Shown: positions 26,435-35,833 of the stretch, in pieces
How positions within the stretch are numbered: position 1 is the first letter of the stretch
How the letters are laid out: each line of letters opens with the position of its first letter
Assembly (NCBI GenBank): GCA_949284175.1
Contig: CASDVE010000014.1
Coordinates: 1-64,000 of the forward strand
Reading direction: 5' to 3'
Length of the DNA stretch: 64,000 nucleotides
From: an uncultured Eubacteriales bacterium
GTDB lineage: Bacteria > Bacillota > Clostridia > Lachnospirales > Lachnospiraceae
Translations under genes and position numbers: made by a program
The notes under the pieces: model-generated
Seen by the model: only the letters and a program-made list of their open reading frames with translations
What the model was told of the DNA's origin: nothing
Database searches by the model: none

Positions 26435-27799
26435 TTACTTCTCAGCCTTCCAAGTTTTAAAATTCCATGGATGCTTTTTAATCAAAAGCCGATCATAGGG
26501 AATAAAAATAGATAGTATGGCAAATAGTGCTAATAACATTTGATACCATAATAAAGGAATGACATCAAGGGGAGAAAGTTTACTCGTATCCGCAGTTAGA
26601 CTCACTGCTAATAAAATTTGAGCCCCATATGGAAGAAACCCTTGAAAGATACATGCCCATATATCCAATAAAGAAGCACTTTTTCTTGGATCGACATGAT
26701 ATTTTTCACATAGTTCTCTTGCAATTCCACCTGTAATAATAATTGCAATGGTATTGTTGGCAATGGCACAATCTGCCAGAGAGGAAATGGTGGCAATCCC
26801 TATTTCTGCTGTTTTTTCCCCTCGAATAAACCGTTTAATTTTCCGAATCAGCCACTCTAGCCCTCCATTTTCGGTTACCATATGAGCGAGTCCTCCCGCC
26901 ATTAAGGATAAAAGGAAAATCTCAATCATCCCATTGAATCCAGAATAAATTCCCTGTGCCCATGTTAAAACATTCAAATCTCCATATCCAATGCCAATGA
27001 TACCTGCCACTAAAATCCCAATTCCCAATGTTAAAAATACATTGAACCCAGCAAGTGCTAAAATAAGCACTACAAGATAGGGAATAATCTTTATCACGCT
27101 AAATTCCAGATTTTCAAGGGGAATTGGATGATCTGGTTGTCCAAACATAAGCAATAAAACAATTGTAATAATTGCTGGTGGCAATGCAATCATAAAATTC
27201 ACTTTAAATTTATCACTCATATTGACGCCTTGGGTCTTCGTTGCCGCAATGGTCGTATCAGAAATAACGGATAAGTTGTCCCCAAACATAGCACCACCTA
27301 CAATCGCTGCCACCACAAGTGCTGGGGAAAGTCCTGCCCTTTGGGCAGTAGCAATAGCAATAGGTCCAACAGCCCCAATGGTTCCCATAGAGGTTCCAGT
27401 GGCAACAGCAATAAACGCTGCCATAATAAACAGCCCTGCCGTAATGTACTCTGCTGGTATAATAGAAAGTCCCCAGTTGACAACACTATCCACGCCACCC
27501 ATGTTTTTAGCAACTGTGGCAAATGCTCCTGCAAACAAATAAATGAAACACATAGTAAGAACATTTTCATGTCCACATCCTTTTACAAACATAGAAAATT
27601 TCTCTTCTATCGTTCCTTTAAAAATAATAAATGCAACAACAACTCCTATTAAAATTGCAACTGGCGATGGAAATTGATAAAACGCCATATCCATTCCTTG
27701 CATATCCAGCACAAGTCCTGCACCAAGATAGATACCAATAAATACAAGGAGTGGAAGTAATGCAAGCCCTTTCGGGTCTTTTTTCGATAGTTCACTCAT
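26435..27799 (-). CDS. NhaC-family antiporter, possibly malate/lactate type
   Basis: A 454-residue membrane protein with about eleven to twelve hydrophobic helices and the NhaC-family segments GTSMGTIGAVGPIAIA, GAMFGDNLSVISDTTIAATKT and SSLADCAIANNTIAI. Members exchange sodium for protons. The B. subtilis member MleN exchanges malate and proton for lactate and sodium, and lies next to a malic enzyme gene. Here fumarase and malic enzyme genes diverge from this gene with a 216-nt gap, so a malate or fumarate role is plausible. Substrate choice cannot be settled from sequence. Confidence 0.85.
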   Translation of the reverse strand: MSELSKKDPKGLALLPLLVFIGIYLGAGLVLDMQGMDMAFYQFPSPVAILIGVVVAFIIFKGTIEEKFSMFVKGCGHENVLTMCFIYLFAGAFATVAKNMGGVDSVVNWGLSIIPAEYITAGLFIMAAFIAVATGTSMGTIGAVGPIAIATAQRAGLSPALVVAAIVGGAMFGDNLSVISDTTIAATKTQGVNMSDKFKVNFMIALPPAIITIVLLLMFGQPDHPIPLENLEFSVIKIIPYLVVLILALAGFNVFLTLGIGILVAGIIGIGYGDLNVLTWAQGIYSGFNGMIEIFLLSLMAGGLAHMVTENGGLEWLIRKIKRFIRGEKTAEIGIATISSLADCAIANNTIAIIITGGIARELCEKYHVDPRKSASLLDIWACIFQGFLPYGAQILLAVSLTADTSKLSPLDVIPLLWYQMLLALFAILSIFIPYDRLLIKKHPWNFKTWKAEK

Positions 27800-27954
27800 A
27801 CTTTAGCCTTTCTTTCTTGTCATATTTTCTGATCTTTCTTCTTAGAAATTTCCTGTTCTATTCTACCACAGTTTTTCAAAAATCCATAATATGAATTTTT
27901 CTTTATTCTTCCCAAAATCAGCCTATCAAGAAACTTTTCTTCCTTTTTTATTTA

Positions 27955-27963
27955 TGCTACAAT
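27955..27963 (+). promoter_or_regulatory. Extended -10 promoter of fumC
   Basis: TGCTACAAT (27955-27963), 52 nt before the fumarase start; no clear -35. The ribosome site AAAAAGGAGTGA is strong. Confidence 0.45.
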
Positions 27964-28015
27964 ATCTTTACTAGGATTCAGAAACTATTCAACGATAAAA
28001 AGGAGTGACATAACT

Positions 28016-29380
28016 ATGGAATATCGAATCGAACATGACTCTATGGGAGAAGTAAAAGTGCCTTCTAACGTATACTGGGGAGCTCAAACAGAAAGAAGTT
28101 TTGAAAACTTTAAAATTGGTATCGAAAAAATTCCAATGGAAGTGATCCACGCTTTTGGTGTTTTGAAAAAAGCATCAGCTATGGCCAATTATCATCTTGG
28201 AAAGCTGGACAAAAAACGTTGTGATCTCATTTGCCAAGTGTGTGATGAAATCATTTCTGGCAAATTGAATCAGCACTTTCCCCTTGCTGTTTGGCAGACA
28301 GGAAGTGGTACCCAATCCAATATGAATGTCAACGAAGTCATTGCCAATCGTGGAAATGAAATTGCTGGTGAATCCATTCTCCATCCAAATGATCATGCCA
28401 ATATGTCGCAAAGTTCTAACGATACTTTTCCAACAGCCATGCACATTTCTGCAACATTAGAAATTCAATATCGCCTCTTTCCTGCCATGGATTTATTGAT
28501 TGTGGAACTTTCTAGGCTAGAACAGGAAAATAAGGGAATCATCAAAACAGGACGCACCCATTTACAAGATGCAACTCCTATCTCATTTTCTCAAGAAATT
28601 AGCGGTTGGAAACATATGCTCCTTGCCACAAGAGAAATGCTCATGAAAAGCCTTCAAGGTTTAAGTGAGCTTGCCCTTGGTGGAACAGCAGTTGGAACCG
28701 GATTAAATGCTCCAAAAGGGTTTGATGTAGAAGTTGCCAAAATAGTATCTGAGTTAACTGGTGTTCCATTTGTCACTTCTCCAAATAAATTTCATGCTTT
28801 GACAAGTAAAGATGCCCTTGTGTTTGCTCATGGGGGTCTAAAAGCATTGGCAACAAATCTTATGAAAATCGCCAATGACATTCGTTGGCTCTCTAGTGGC
28901 CCTCGCTGTGGTCTTGGTGAAATTACAATCCCAGAAAACGAACCTGGAAGTTCCATTATGCCTGGTAAAGTGAATCCAACCCAATGCGAAGCACTTACCA
29001 TGGTGGCAGTTCAAGTTATGGCAAATGATGTGGCAGTTGGTATCGCTTCTTCTCAGGGAAATTTTGAATTAAATGTATATATGCCTGTTTGCATTTATAA
29101 CTTTTTACAATCCGTTCGTCTTTTAACAGATGGGATTCTCTCTTTCCATAAGCATTGTGTGATCGGCATAAAAGCGAATAAGGAAAAAATGGAGGAAAAT
29201 CTTCATCGCTCTTTAATGCTTGTTACTTGCCTTAATCCATATATCGGATATGATAATGCAGCAAAAACCGCTAAAAAGGCTTTTAAGGAAAACATTTCTC
29301 TAAAAGAAGCCTGCGTAAAACTCGGATTTTTAACACCAGAGCGTTTTGATGAAATTTTTCATCCTGAAGAAATGATATAG
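28016..29380 (+). CDS. fumC: Class II fumarate hydratase
   Basis: Interconverts fumarate and malate without an iron-sulfur centre. The 454-residue length is normal for the family. Recognisable are the TGSGTQSNMNVNE region (about 98-110), TGRTHLQDATPI and the superfamily signature GSSIMPGKVNP (about 315-325) with its catalytic Ser loop. It forms a two-gene operon with malic enzyme (50-nt gap), giving a short fumarate-malate-pyruvate route. Aspartase has a similar signature, but the overall sequence and the partner gene favour fumarase. Confidence 0.93.
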   Translation: MEYRIEHDSMGEVKVPSNVYWGAQTERSFENFKIGIEKIPMEVIHAFGVLKKASAMANYHLGKLDKKRCDLICQVCDEIISGKLNQHFPLAVWQTGSGTQSNMNVNEVIANRGNEIAGESILHPNDHANMSQSSNDTFPTAMHISATLEIQYRLFPAMDLLIVELSRLEQENKGIIKTGRTHLQDATPISFSQEISGWKHMLLATREMLMKSLQGLSELALGGTAVGTGLNAPKGFDVEVAKIVSELTGVPFVTSPNKFHALTSKDALVFAHGGLKALATNLMKIANDIRWLSSGPRCGLGEITIPENEPGSSIMPGKVNPTQCEALTMVAVQVMANDVAVGIASSQGNFELNVYMPVCIYNFLQSVRLLTDGILSFHKHCVIGIKANKEKMEENLHRSLMLVTCLNPYIGYDNAAKTAKKAFKENISLKEACVKLGFLTPERFDEIFHPEEMI

Positions 29381-29430
29381 TGAGTGATATAAATTTTTAA
29401 TACATTTTCAAATGGAAAGGAACTATAAGC

Positions 29431-30606
29431 ATGAATATAAACGAACAAGCCTTAAAACTTCATGAAGAAATGAAAGGGAAAATCGAAGTTATTTCACGAA
29501 AAAAAATTGAAACAAAAGAAGATCTCTCCCTTCTTTACACGCCTGGCGTAGCAGAACCATGCCGTCAGATCGCAAAAGACTATGAGAAATCTTTTACTTT
29601 AACACGCCGTTCTAATCTGGTTGCGGTAATCACAGATGGAACAGCGGTACTCGGTCTTGGTGATATTGGTCCAGCCGCTGGAATGCCTGTTATGGAAGGA
29701 AAATGTGCCCTCTTTAAAGAGTTTGGCGATGTGGATGCCTTTCCTATCTGCATCGATTCGAAAGATACAGATACGATTGTCAATACCATTGCTCTAATTT
29801 CTAAAAGTTTTGGCGGAATTAACTTAGAAGATATTTCTGCTCCTCGCTGTTTTGAAATTGAACGACGTCTAAAAGAAGTATGTGATATTCCTATTTTTCA
29901 TGATGATCAACATGGAACTGCCATTGTGGTGGCTAGTGCTCTGTTAAATGCCATGAAAGTGACAGGAAAACAAATGGGACAGATGAAAATTGTCATCAAT
30001 GGAGCTGGTGCGGCAGGAGTCGCCATCGGAAAATTGCTGATCAACATGGGATTTGGCAATATTATCATGTGTGATATTCAAGGGATTATTTGTGAAGGCG
30101 ATGAAGGCTTAAATGCTGGTCAAGAAGAAATTTCTAAAATCAGCAATCGAAATCATGAACATGGAACTCTTGCAGACGCCTTAAAAGGTGCAGATGCTTT
30201 TATTGGAGTTTCTCGCCCAAATCTTGTCACAAAAGAAATGGTGTCAACTATGAAGAAAGGAATTGTATTTGCTATGGCAAACCCTATTCCTGAAATTATG
30301 CCAGAAGAAGCTAAGGCTGGTGGTGCTTTGGTCGTTGGAACAGGTCGATCTGATTTTCCAAACCAGATTAATAATGTTTTAGTCTTCCCAGGTATTTTTA
30401 AAGGTGCTCTCTTAGTGCGTGCAAAAGAAATTACAGAAAAAATGAAAGAAAGAGCTGCCTATGCTATCGCAAGCATGATTCCTGAAGAGGAACTCTCTCC
30501 TGATTATATCATTCCATCCGCCCTCAATAAAGGAGTTGCCGATGTGGTAGCAAAAGCTGTGGCTGATGTAGCCATGGAAGAAGGAATCGCCCGAATAGAA
30601 AAATAA
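29431..30606 (+). CDS. NAD(P)-dependent malic enzyme (oxaloacetate-decarboxylating)
   Basis: Converts malate to pyruvate, CO2 and reduced cofactor. At 391 residues it is the short bacterial form. Seen are YTPGVAEPC (about 36-44), the metal site region VDAFPICIDSKDTDT, FHDDQHGTAIVVASA and the Rossmann loop INGAGAAGVAIGK. AAAGGAA lies about 9 nt before the ATG. It is co-transcribed with fumC and terminated by a long hairpin. NAD or NADP preference cannot be read with certainty. Confidence 0.93.
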   Translation: MNINEQALKLHEEMKGKIEVISRKKIETKEDLSLLYTPGVAEPCRQIAKDYEKSFTLTRRSNLVAVITDGTAVLGLGDIGPAAGMPVMEGKCALFKEFGDVDAFPICIDSKDTDTIVNTIALISKSFGGINLEDISAPRCFEIERRLKEVCDIPIFHDDQHGTAIVVASALLNAMKVTGKQMGQMKIVINGAGAAGVAIGKLLINMGFGNIIMCDIQGIICEGDEGLNAGQEEISKISNRNHEHGTLADALKGADAFIGVSRPNLVTKEMVSTMKKGIVFAMANPIPEIMPEEAKAGGALVVGTGRSDFPNQINNVLVFPGIFKGALLVRAKEITEKMKERAAYAIASMIPEEELSPDYIIPSALNKGVADVVAKAVADVAMEEGIARIEK

Positions 30607-30616
30607 TAAGATAGGC

Positions 30617-30668
30617 AAAAAGAGTTCATCACATAAATCAAATCTATTTATATGATGAGCTCTTTTTT
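30617..30668 (+). terminator. Terminator between malic enzyme and the convergent NYN gene
   Basis: AAAAAGAGTTCATCACATAAAT pairs with the run 30647-30668 (ATTTATATGATGAGCTCTTTTT); only one or two bulges. Its right arm reaches into the stop codon of the opposite gene. Confidence 0.8.
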
Positions 30669-31272
30669 ATCTTCCCTTCTTTTCAGCGATAAAGGGTTTG
30701 ATCGCCTTATAAATCTCTCCTGCCCTCTCACTTTTATATCGCTTTACAAGGGCATTATTAATTCCTTGCTTTGTCTTATAACGCTGAATATACCCTATAA
30801 TCTCTTTTACATCATCACTGCATTCTGGAAGAACTTGTAACACTTTTTCTCGTAATATCTCTTCCATATGAAGTAGTTCTTCTGCTTCTTGTCGCTGTTG
30901 TTCTGCCAACTGCTCCTCTTGTAACAAGTTACAAGCCATTTTTACATTAAAATTTCTTTTGATCCAAAATTTAATTAAAAAAGAAAATGTTTCATCATTG
31001 CTCACAATTATGTATTCCTTTTCTGGATTTAATGCAATTAAATATCCAAGGTAGGTGGATAGTTGAAAATCAAGGGCATTTTTCTTCCCTACATCGGCTT
31101 TATAATAGTGAAACTCAGCAGGGGAAGAACTGATTTTATGATGCAGTTCAAAAGTCATTTTATTGGCATTCTCACTATAAAAAATATGTACGGTATCTTC
31201 TGATGTCAAATTCTCTATTCCTTCTAATCCATTAAAAGATACATTTTCATAATCAATTAAATATACAGCCAT
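30667..31272 (-). CDS. NYN/PIN-like putative RNase
   Basis: A protein of about 201 residues. The N-terminal 125 residues look like a NYN-type PIN domain: YLIDYENVSFNGL at the start (first acidic residues), YKADVGKKNALDFQLSTYLG in the middle, and YIIVSNDETFSFLIKFW (further acidic residues). Such domains are usually metal-dependent ribonucleases. The C-terminal part (about 125-200) is helical and Gln/Glu-rich, then basic. I prefer ATG 31272, with AAGGGAG 12 nt upstream; an ATG 24 nt earlier has no ribosome site. It is a single gene downstream of the orphan Dam gene, behind that gene's terminator. Function is inferred from the fold only. Confidence 0.6.
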   Translation of the reverse strand: MAVYLIDYENVSFNGLEGIENLTSEDTVHIFYSENANKMTFELHHKISSSPAEFHYYKADVGKKNALDFQLSTYLGYLIALNPEKEYIIVSNDETFSFLIKFWIKRNFNVKMACNLLQEEQLAEQQRQEAEELLHMEEILREKVLQVLPECSDDVKEIIGYIQRYKTKQGINNALVKRYKSERAGEIYKAIKPFIAEKKGR

Positions 31273-31444
31273 AATACACGCTAGCTCCCTTATCATTTTT
31301 CTTAAGATTTTATAGGGATATATCTCATTTTATTTTTCTTTAGAAATCCTATTGTTATTTGCGTTAAATGCAAATATCATTTTAAAAAAATGTAAAATCA
31401 TATCTTATTTTTTCATTTCTTACTATAAAATACAACAAAATTAT

Positions 31445-31494
31445 CCCATTTCCTATGATAACAGAAGTCTGTCATTTATGCCATAAGAAATGGG
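31445..31494 (-). terminator. Terminator of the Dam-type methylase gene
   Basis: CCCATTTC (31445-31452) and GAAATGGG (31487-31494), with inner TATG/CATA and ACAG/CTGT pairs. On the minus strand a T-rich tract follows at 31435-31444. Confidence 0.75.
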
Positions 31495-31511
31495 ACATTA
31501 TTTTCATAATA

Positions 31512-32354
31512 TTAAAATTTTGGGCTCTTATAATTTCTAATAATCACTTCTTCGCCCATTCTTTTTTTTGCATTGGAGTTGATCAACCGTTTCACTGGAA
31601 CAACGTCTATCGCATAGTCTTGATAGAGTTCTCGAATTAATTCTGTATTATGGTTGGTCAACATACAATAACAACCTTTTTTATGAAGCTCATGAAATAA
31701 ATTTGCAAGACGTTCATGGCTCTCTTTATCAAACCCTTCTTTTGTATAGGATTCAAAAGACATCGGATTCAACGGAGCATAAGGACTATCAAAAAAGATA
31801 AAATCTCCTTTTTTTGCATCTTTACAGGCTCTTTCAAAATCCCCTTCTAAAATTTTTATCCGTTTTAGATACTCAGAAATTTTCTTTATATTTTCCAAGT
31901 CACAAGAAGGTTTTTTGCTATTATTATAAGGAACGTTAAACAATCCATTGGAATTGACACGATATAAACCATTGAAACAGTGCTTATTTAAGAAAATAAA
32001 CAATCCTGCCATCTCCACATCATAGTCTTCATTCGTTAATTTTTCATTGTAAAGGGTGCGTTTTTCGTAATAATATTCTTTTCCCCCCTCTACAATACCA
32101 TCATCAAGTCTTGCTATCTGCTTGATTACATTTTCTGGCTCCATTTGAATCTTTCGATACGTATTGATCAAAGAGCGATTGCAATCATTGATAATGGCTT
32201 GTTTTGGTTGTAGAGAAAACAGCACTGCTCCACCACCAATGAACGGCTCATAATAGAAATTATATTCCTTAGGCATCCGTTCTTTGATCTCGAAAAGCAA
32301 CTGTCGTTTTCCTCCTGCCCATTTCACAAAAGGAGTGATCGCCTGTTTTCCCAT
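31512..32354 (-). CDS. dam: Dam-like DNA adenine-N6 methyltransferase (D12 class), orphan
   Basis: A 280-residue methylase of the DpnII/T4 Dam type, probably acting on GATC. The AdoMet site shows FVKWAGGKRQLL (9-20) and PFIGGGAV (37-44). The catalytic motif IV is DSPY (189-192) rather than the usual DPPY, so the second position is Ser instead of Pro. Otherwise the family's middle FLNKHCFNGLYRVN segment is intact and the protein is full length. No restriction endonuclease gene is adjacent; it lies 18 nt after prfA and probably shares its message. It may serve regulation, repair or phage defence. Confidence 0.85.
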   Translation of the reverse strand: MGKQAITPFVKWAGGKRQLLFEIKERMPKEYNFYYEPFIGGGAVLFSLQPKQAIINDCNRSLINTYRKIQMEPENVIKQIARLDDGIVEGGKEYYYEKRTLYNEKLTNEDYDVEMAGLFIFLNKHCFNGLYRVNSNGLFNVPYNNSKKPSCDLENIKKISEYLKRIKILEGDFERACKDAKKGDFIFFDSPYAPLNPMSFESYTKEGFDKESHERLANLFHELHKKGCYCMLTNHNTELIRELYQDYAIDVVPVKRLINSNAKKRMGEEVIIRNYKSPKF

Positions 32355-32372
32355 AGCTTCCCCCTTATTTTT

Positions 32373-33446
32373 TTAGTTTTCGTTCATTTTACTAAGTTTA
32401 GCAGTTTGATCCGCTGCAATTAAGGAGTCAATCACTTCATCTAAATCTCCATTCATAATGGAATCCAATTTATGCAAGGTGAGTTTAATTCTATGATCTG
32501 TCACACGTCCTTGTGGGAAGTTATAAGTTCTGATCTTTTCAGAACGATCACCTGTTCCTACCTGACTTCTTCTCGCTTCTGCCTCTGCATCATGGGCTTT
32601 TTGCAATTCTAATTCATATAATCTTGAACGAAGAATTTTCAATGCTTTTTCTTTGTTCTTTAACTGAGATTTTTCATCCTGACAAGAAATTACAATACCG
32701 GATGGAATATGCGTTAAACGAACGGCTGAATCTGTTGTATTAACGCACTGTCCACCATTTCCAGATGCACGGAATACATCGAATTTACAATCGTTCATAT
32801 CTAATTGAAAGTCCACTTCTTCTGCCTCTGGCATAATGGCAACCGTAATCGTTGAAGTGTGAATACGTCCGCCAGATTCTGTTGCCGGAACACGCTGTAC
32901 ACGATGTACTCCAGATTCATATTTAAAGCGAGAATACACTCCTGTTCCGCTGATCATGAAAATCGCTTCTTTAAAACCGCCAATTCCATTCTCATTTAAT
33001 GACATCATTTCCACTTTCCAGCGTCTTCCTTCTGCATAGTTTTTATACATACGGAATACTTCTGATGCAAACAGTGCTGCTTCATCACCACCAGCTCCTG
33101 CACGAATTTCTACGATAACATTCTTTTCATCGTTAGGGTCTTTTGGAAGTAATAAAATCTTTAATTCATTTTCTAATGTTTCGATTTGTTTTTTGGCATC
33201 GTTTAAATCTTCTTTTGCCATTTCACGCATCTCTTCATCTGTTTCAATTTCTAACAACTCCAAACTGTCTTCCACAGTCTGTTTTGCTTTTTTGTACTCG
33301 GTATATTTTTCAACAATTGGCGTCAAGTCGTTTTGTTCCTTCATCAACTGACGGTATCTCGCCTGATTATTAATTACATCTGGATCGCTTAGTTCTTGTA
33401 ATACAACTTGCAATCTTTCGACAATATCATCTAACTTATCAAACAT
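32373..33446 (-). CDS. prfA: Peptide chain release factor 1
   Basis: Recognises UAA and UAG and triggers peptide release. At 357 residues it is normal length. The decoding PAT tripeptide is in [10 protein letters not shown] (about 184-193) and the catalytic GGQ in SGNGGQCVN (about residue 233). It is 48 nt downstream of prmC, which encodes the enzyme methylating this very glutamine. AGGAGG stands before the ATG. Confidence 0.97.
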   Translation of the reverse strand: MFDKLDDIVERLQVVLQELSDPDVINNQARYRQLMKEQNDLTPIVEKYTEYKKAKQTVEDSLELLEIETDEEMREMAKEDLNDAKKQIETLENELKILLLPKDPNDEKNVIVEIRAGAGGDEAALFASEVFRMYKNYAEGRRWKVEMMSLNENGIGGFKEAIFMISGTGVYSRFKYESGVHRVQRVPATESGGRIHTSTITVAIMPEAEEVDFQLDMNDCKFDVFRASGNGGQCVNTTDSAVRLTHIPSGIVISCQDEKSQLKNKEKALKILRSRLYELELQKAHDAEAEARRSQVGTGDRSEKIRTYNFPQGRVTDHRIKLTLHKLDSIMNGDLDEVIDSLIAADQTAKLSKMNEN

Positions 33447-33494
33447 AGGGTTCCTCCTGTTATCTTCATCATTTTATGAATGAATCTTGTTATT

Positions 33495-34367
33495 CTAATC
33501 TAATTTTTTATAACGTGCAAAAGCAATGCGGTCAAGTCCTGCTAAATCTTTCTTGATCTGAATATTCTCATATTCTTCATAAACAGAAAAAATCTCTTCC
33601 AACGCCTTTCCTTGATCGTGACCAATTTCAAAAAAGAGCCATCCTCCATTTTGTAAATAGGCTCTTGCCTCTTTCACGATCCTACGATAGAAATACAATC
33701 CGTCTTCTCGTCCATCCAGTGCCATCCTCGGTTCATGATCTTTTACTTCTTCCATTAAAGTTTCACAAACAGAAGTTTTAATATAAGGTGGATTGGATAC
33801 AATCAGATCAAAAACTGTTCCTTTTTCAATGGAGGTTAACAAATCTCCTTGTAGCAAATGAAACCGTTCTAGCATGGAAGGCTTTTCTTCTCCTAAAAGC
33901 CTTTCCATATTTTTTCTTGCAACCATAAGAGCTTCTTTTGAAAGATCAGAAGCAAACACCTCTTCATAACTGCCTAAAAGGGCGAGGCTAATGGCAATAC
34001 AACCAGAACCAGTACAAAGATCAAGTACCTTCTTACCACTTGGAACATGATGAAGCACTTCTTCTAATACGGTTTCTGTATCCTGTCTTGGAATTAACAC
34101 ATTCTCATTGACAAAAAATTCATATCCCATAAACTCTTGAACTCCAGTTAAATGTTGCAATGGAATATGGGAACACCGTTTTTGAATCAATTGTTCATAA
34201 CGCTCTTTTTCATCGTTGTTTATTTCCTGCTCTCCGGATACAAGATAATCAAGTCGAGATATTCCTGTGATAAACTCAAATAAATAAAACGCATCGCCTT
34301 TGGCATTCTCAATGGATTTTTTTTCTAACTCTTTTGTCCCCCATGAAACAAGCTGTCTTGCCGTCAT
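33495..34367 (-). CDS. prmC: Release-factor glutamine N5-methyltransferase
   Basis: Methylates the GGQ glutamine of release factors with AdoMet. The AdoMet loop VLDLCTGSGCIAISLA (about 113-128) and the substrate motif NPPYIK (about 190-195) are present, with the helical N-terminal domain typical of PrmC. It begins 4 nt after the DUF1385 gene and precedes prfA, a conserved order in Firmicutes. Confidence 0.96.
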   Translation of the reverse strand: MTARQLVSWGTKELEKKSIENAKGDAFYLFEFITGISRLDYLVSGEQEINNDEKERYEQLIQKRCSHIPLQHLTGVQEFMGYEFFVNENVLIPRQDTETVLEEVLHHVPSGKKVLDLCTGSGCIAISLALLGSYEEVFASDLSKEALMVARKNMERLLGEEKPSMLERFHLLQGDLLTSIEKGTVFDLIVSNPPYIKTSVCETLMEEVKDHEPRMALDGREDGLYFYRRIVKEARAYLQNGGWLFFEIGHDQGKALEEIFSVYEEYENIQIKKDLAGLDRIAFARYKKLD

Positions 34368-34371
34368 ACTC

Positions 34372-35364
34372 TTATTCCTTCCTCTCTTTTCTTTCGGATG
34401 AGGTTTTCTTTAAAGGACAACATCCTTCCACTTCTCCCTGATTCAATGCTCGAATATATTCTCTCCAATCAAATACGGCCTCCACTGAACGGATTGCCAC
34501 TTCAAGCATCTCATCATCTGGTTCTTTTGTGGTCAGTCCTTGTAATGCCATTCCTGGCTTACTTAACCACTGCACCACCGGATGTTCACTTCGTCCTGCC
34601 AGGCGAATAAATTCATACGAAACTCCAGCTATAACGGGAACGAGTAATAACCGAACAAGCAAACGCATCCACGTTCCTTCCACCTGAATGAACATGAAAA
34701 AAATAACACTGATCACCATAACAATTAATAAAAAACTTGTTCCACATCGCTTGTGGTATCTGGAATGTTTTCTAATATTTTCTGGTGTCAATTCTTCCCC
34801 ATGTTCCAAACAATTAATGGTTTTATGTTCTGCTCCATGATACATAAACGTACGCTTAATATCTCCCATTTGCGAAATCCCTATAATATAGAGAAGAAAC
34901 AGGGAGATTCTTACAAGTCCTTCCACAAATGAAAGTAAGAAATTCGAATCTGTCCACACTTTTACGAGGTTTGCTAAAAAATATGGCAGAATCATAAATA
35001 ACCCAATCGCCATAACAATAGAAAAGCAAACCGTAATTCCAATGATGACATCCTCTGTTTTTCCTTTAAAAATTTTATCAAAAACATGATCCATCTTAGA
35101 TGGTTTTTGTTCCTCTTCATCCTCAAAAAAACTGGCGGAATATGTGAGCGTCTTCATCCCAATGACTAACGACTCCACAAAACTTGCAATTCCTCTTAAA
35201 ATGGGCAATTTTAATATGGGGTATCGATCGGCAAAACTGACATAATCTTGTACATCCACCACAATTTCTTTATTCGGTTTTCGGACAGCCACCGCATATT
35301 TATCGAGGTTTTTCATCATAACCCCTTCCATAACGGCCTGTCCCCCAATCATCGTTCTTTTCAT
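34372..35364 (-). CDS. DUF1385 membrane protein (YqhQ-like)
   Basis: A 330-residue protein of the DUF1385 family. It opens with GGQAVMEGVMMKN and includes the YHGAEHKTINCLEHG signature (about 175-189), with four or so membrane segments between about 95 and 235. A C-terminal cytoplasmic tail ends in charged residues. The family is common in Firmicutes upstream of prmC and prfA, but its role is unknown. It is translated just before prmC (4-nt gap). The rpmE terminator precedes it, so it either has its own promoter or depends on read-through. Confidence 0.88.
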   Translation of the reverse strand: MKRTMIGGQAVMEGVMMKNLDKYAVAVRKPNKEIVVDVQDYVSFADRYPILKLPILRGIASFVESLVIGMKTLTYSASFFEDEEEQKPSKMDHVFDKIFKGKTEDVIIGITVCFSIVMAIGLFMILPYFLANLVKVWTDSNFLLSFVEGLVRISLFLLYIIGISQMGDIKRTFMYHGAEHKTINCLEHGEELTPENIRKHSRYHKRCGTSFLLIVMVISVIFFMFIQVEGTWMRLLVRLLLVPVIAGVSYEFIRLAGRSEHPVVQWLSKPGMALQGLTTKEPDDEMLEVAIRSVEAVFDWREYIRALNQGEVEGCCPLKKTSSERKERKE

Positions 35365-35410
35365 GTTATCCCTTCATCTTTGTTTTCATGCCACGTTGTC
35401 TTCTACGTAA

Positions 35411-35454
35411 ATCAAAAATAGGTTGAGATTATTCAATCCCAACCTATTTTTGAT
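35411..35454 (-). terminator. Terminator after rpmE
   Basis: A 20-bp stem, 35411-35430 with 35435-35454, with one mismatch. GGTT pairs with AACC, and T runs follow on both strands. It separates rpmE from the DUF1385-prmC-prfA genes. Confidence 0.85.
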
Positions 35455-35461
35455 ATTCTTA

Positions 35462-35665
35462 TTACTGGTTAACACCGTATTTACGATTGAATTTATCGAT
35501 ACGTCCACGAGCCTGAGCTGCTTTCTGCTGTCCAGTGTAGAATGAATGACATTTAGAACAGATTTCTACGTGGATATCTTCCTTTGTAGAACCAGTTACG
35601 AACTCGTTACCGCAGTTACATACTACCTTTGCTTGATAATAAGCTGGATGGATTCCTTCTCTCAT
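35462..35665 (-). CDS. rpmE: 50S ribosomal protein L31, zinc-binding form
   Basis: A 67-residue ribosomal protein starting [11 protein letters not shown]. The four cysteines of the zinc-ribbon form are present (CNCG then CSKCH), i.e. the C+ form of L31. ATG 35665 is chosen; an upstream GTG at 35674 lies inside the ribosome site AAAGAGGTG. It has two tandem promoters and its own terminator, so it is a single-gene unit. Confidence 0.96.
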   Translation of the reverse strand: MREGIHPAYYQAKVVCNCGNEFVTGSTKEDIHVEICSKCHSFYTGQQKAAQARGRIDKFNRKYGVNQ

Positions 35666-35692
35666 CTTTTTCACCTCTTTGTCAGTTATTCA

Positions 35693-35721
35693 TCTATAAG
35701 ATGACATCTTATACTTGTCAA
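35693..35721 (-). promoter_or_regulatory. Proximal promoter of rpmE
   Basis: TTGACA (35716-35721), 17-nt spacer, TATAGA (35693-35698). The start point would lie only about 20 nt before the gene. Confidence 0.6.
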
Positions 35722-35755
35722 TCTTTTTTAGTTACGCTTTCTAAACAGCTTTTTT

Positions 35756-35784
35756 ATTATAGCATAGCATTTATTAGATTGCAA
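35756..35784 (-). promoter_or_regulatory. Distal promoter of rpmE
   Basis: TTGCAA (35779-35784), 17-nt spacer, TATAAT (35756-35761) with an extended TGC. It is a very good match and lies 60 nt upstream of the proximal promoter. Confidence 0.65.
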
Positions 35785-35833
35785 CACCTAATATCGGCTT
35801 TTTTTGGAAATTCCTGTTTTTTTCCGCCTGCCT

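Noticed and set aside
30667-32354. Restriction-modification system
   Set aside because: Only a methylase is present; the neighbouring NYN-like protein is not a restriction endonuclease and is separated by a terminator.
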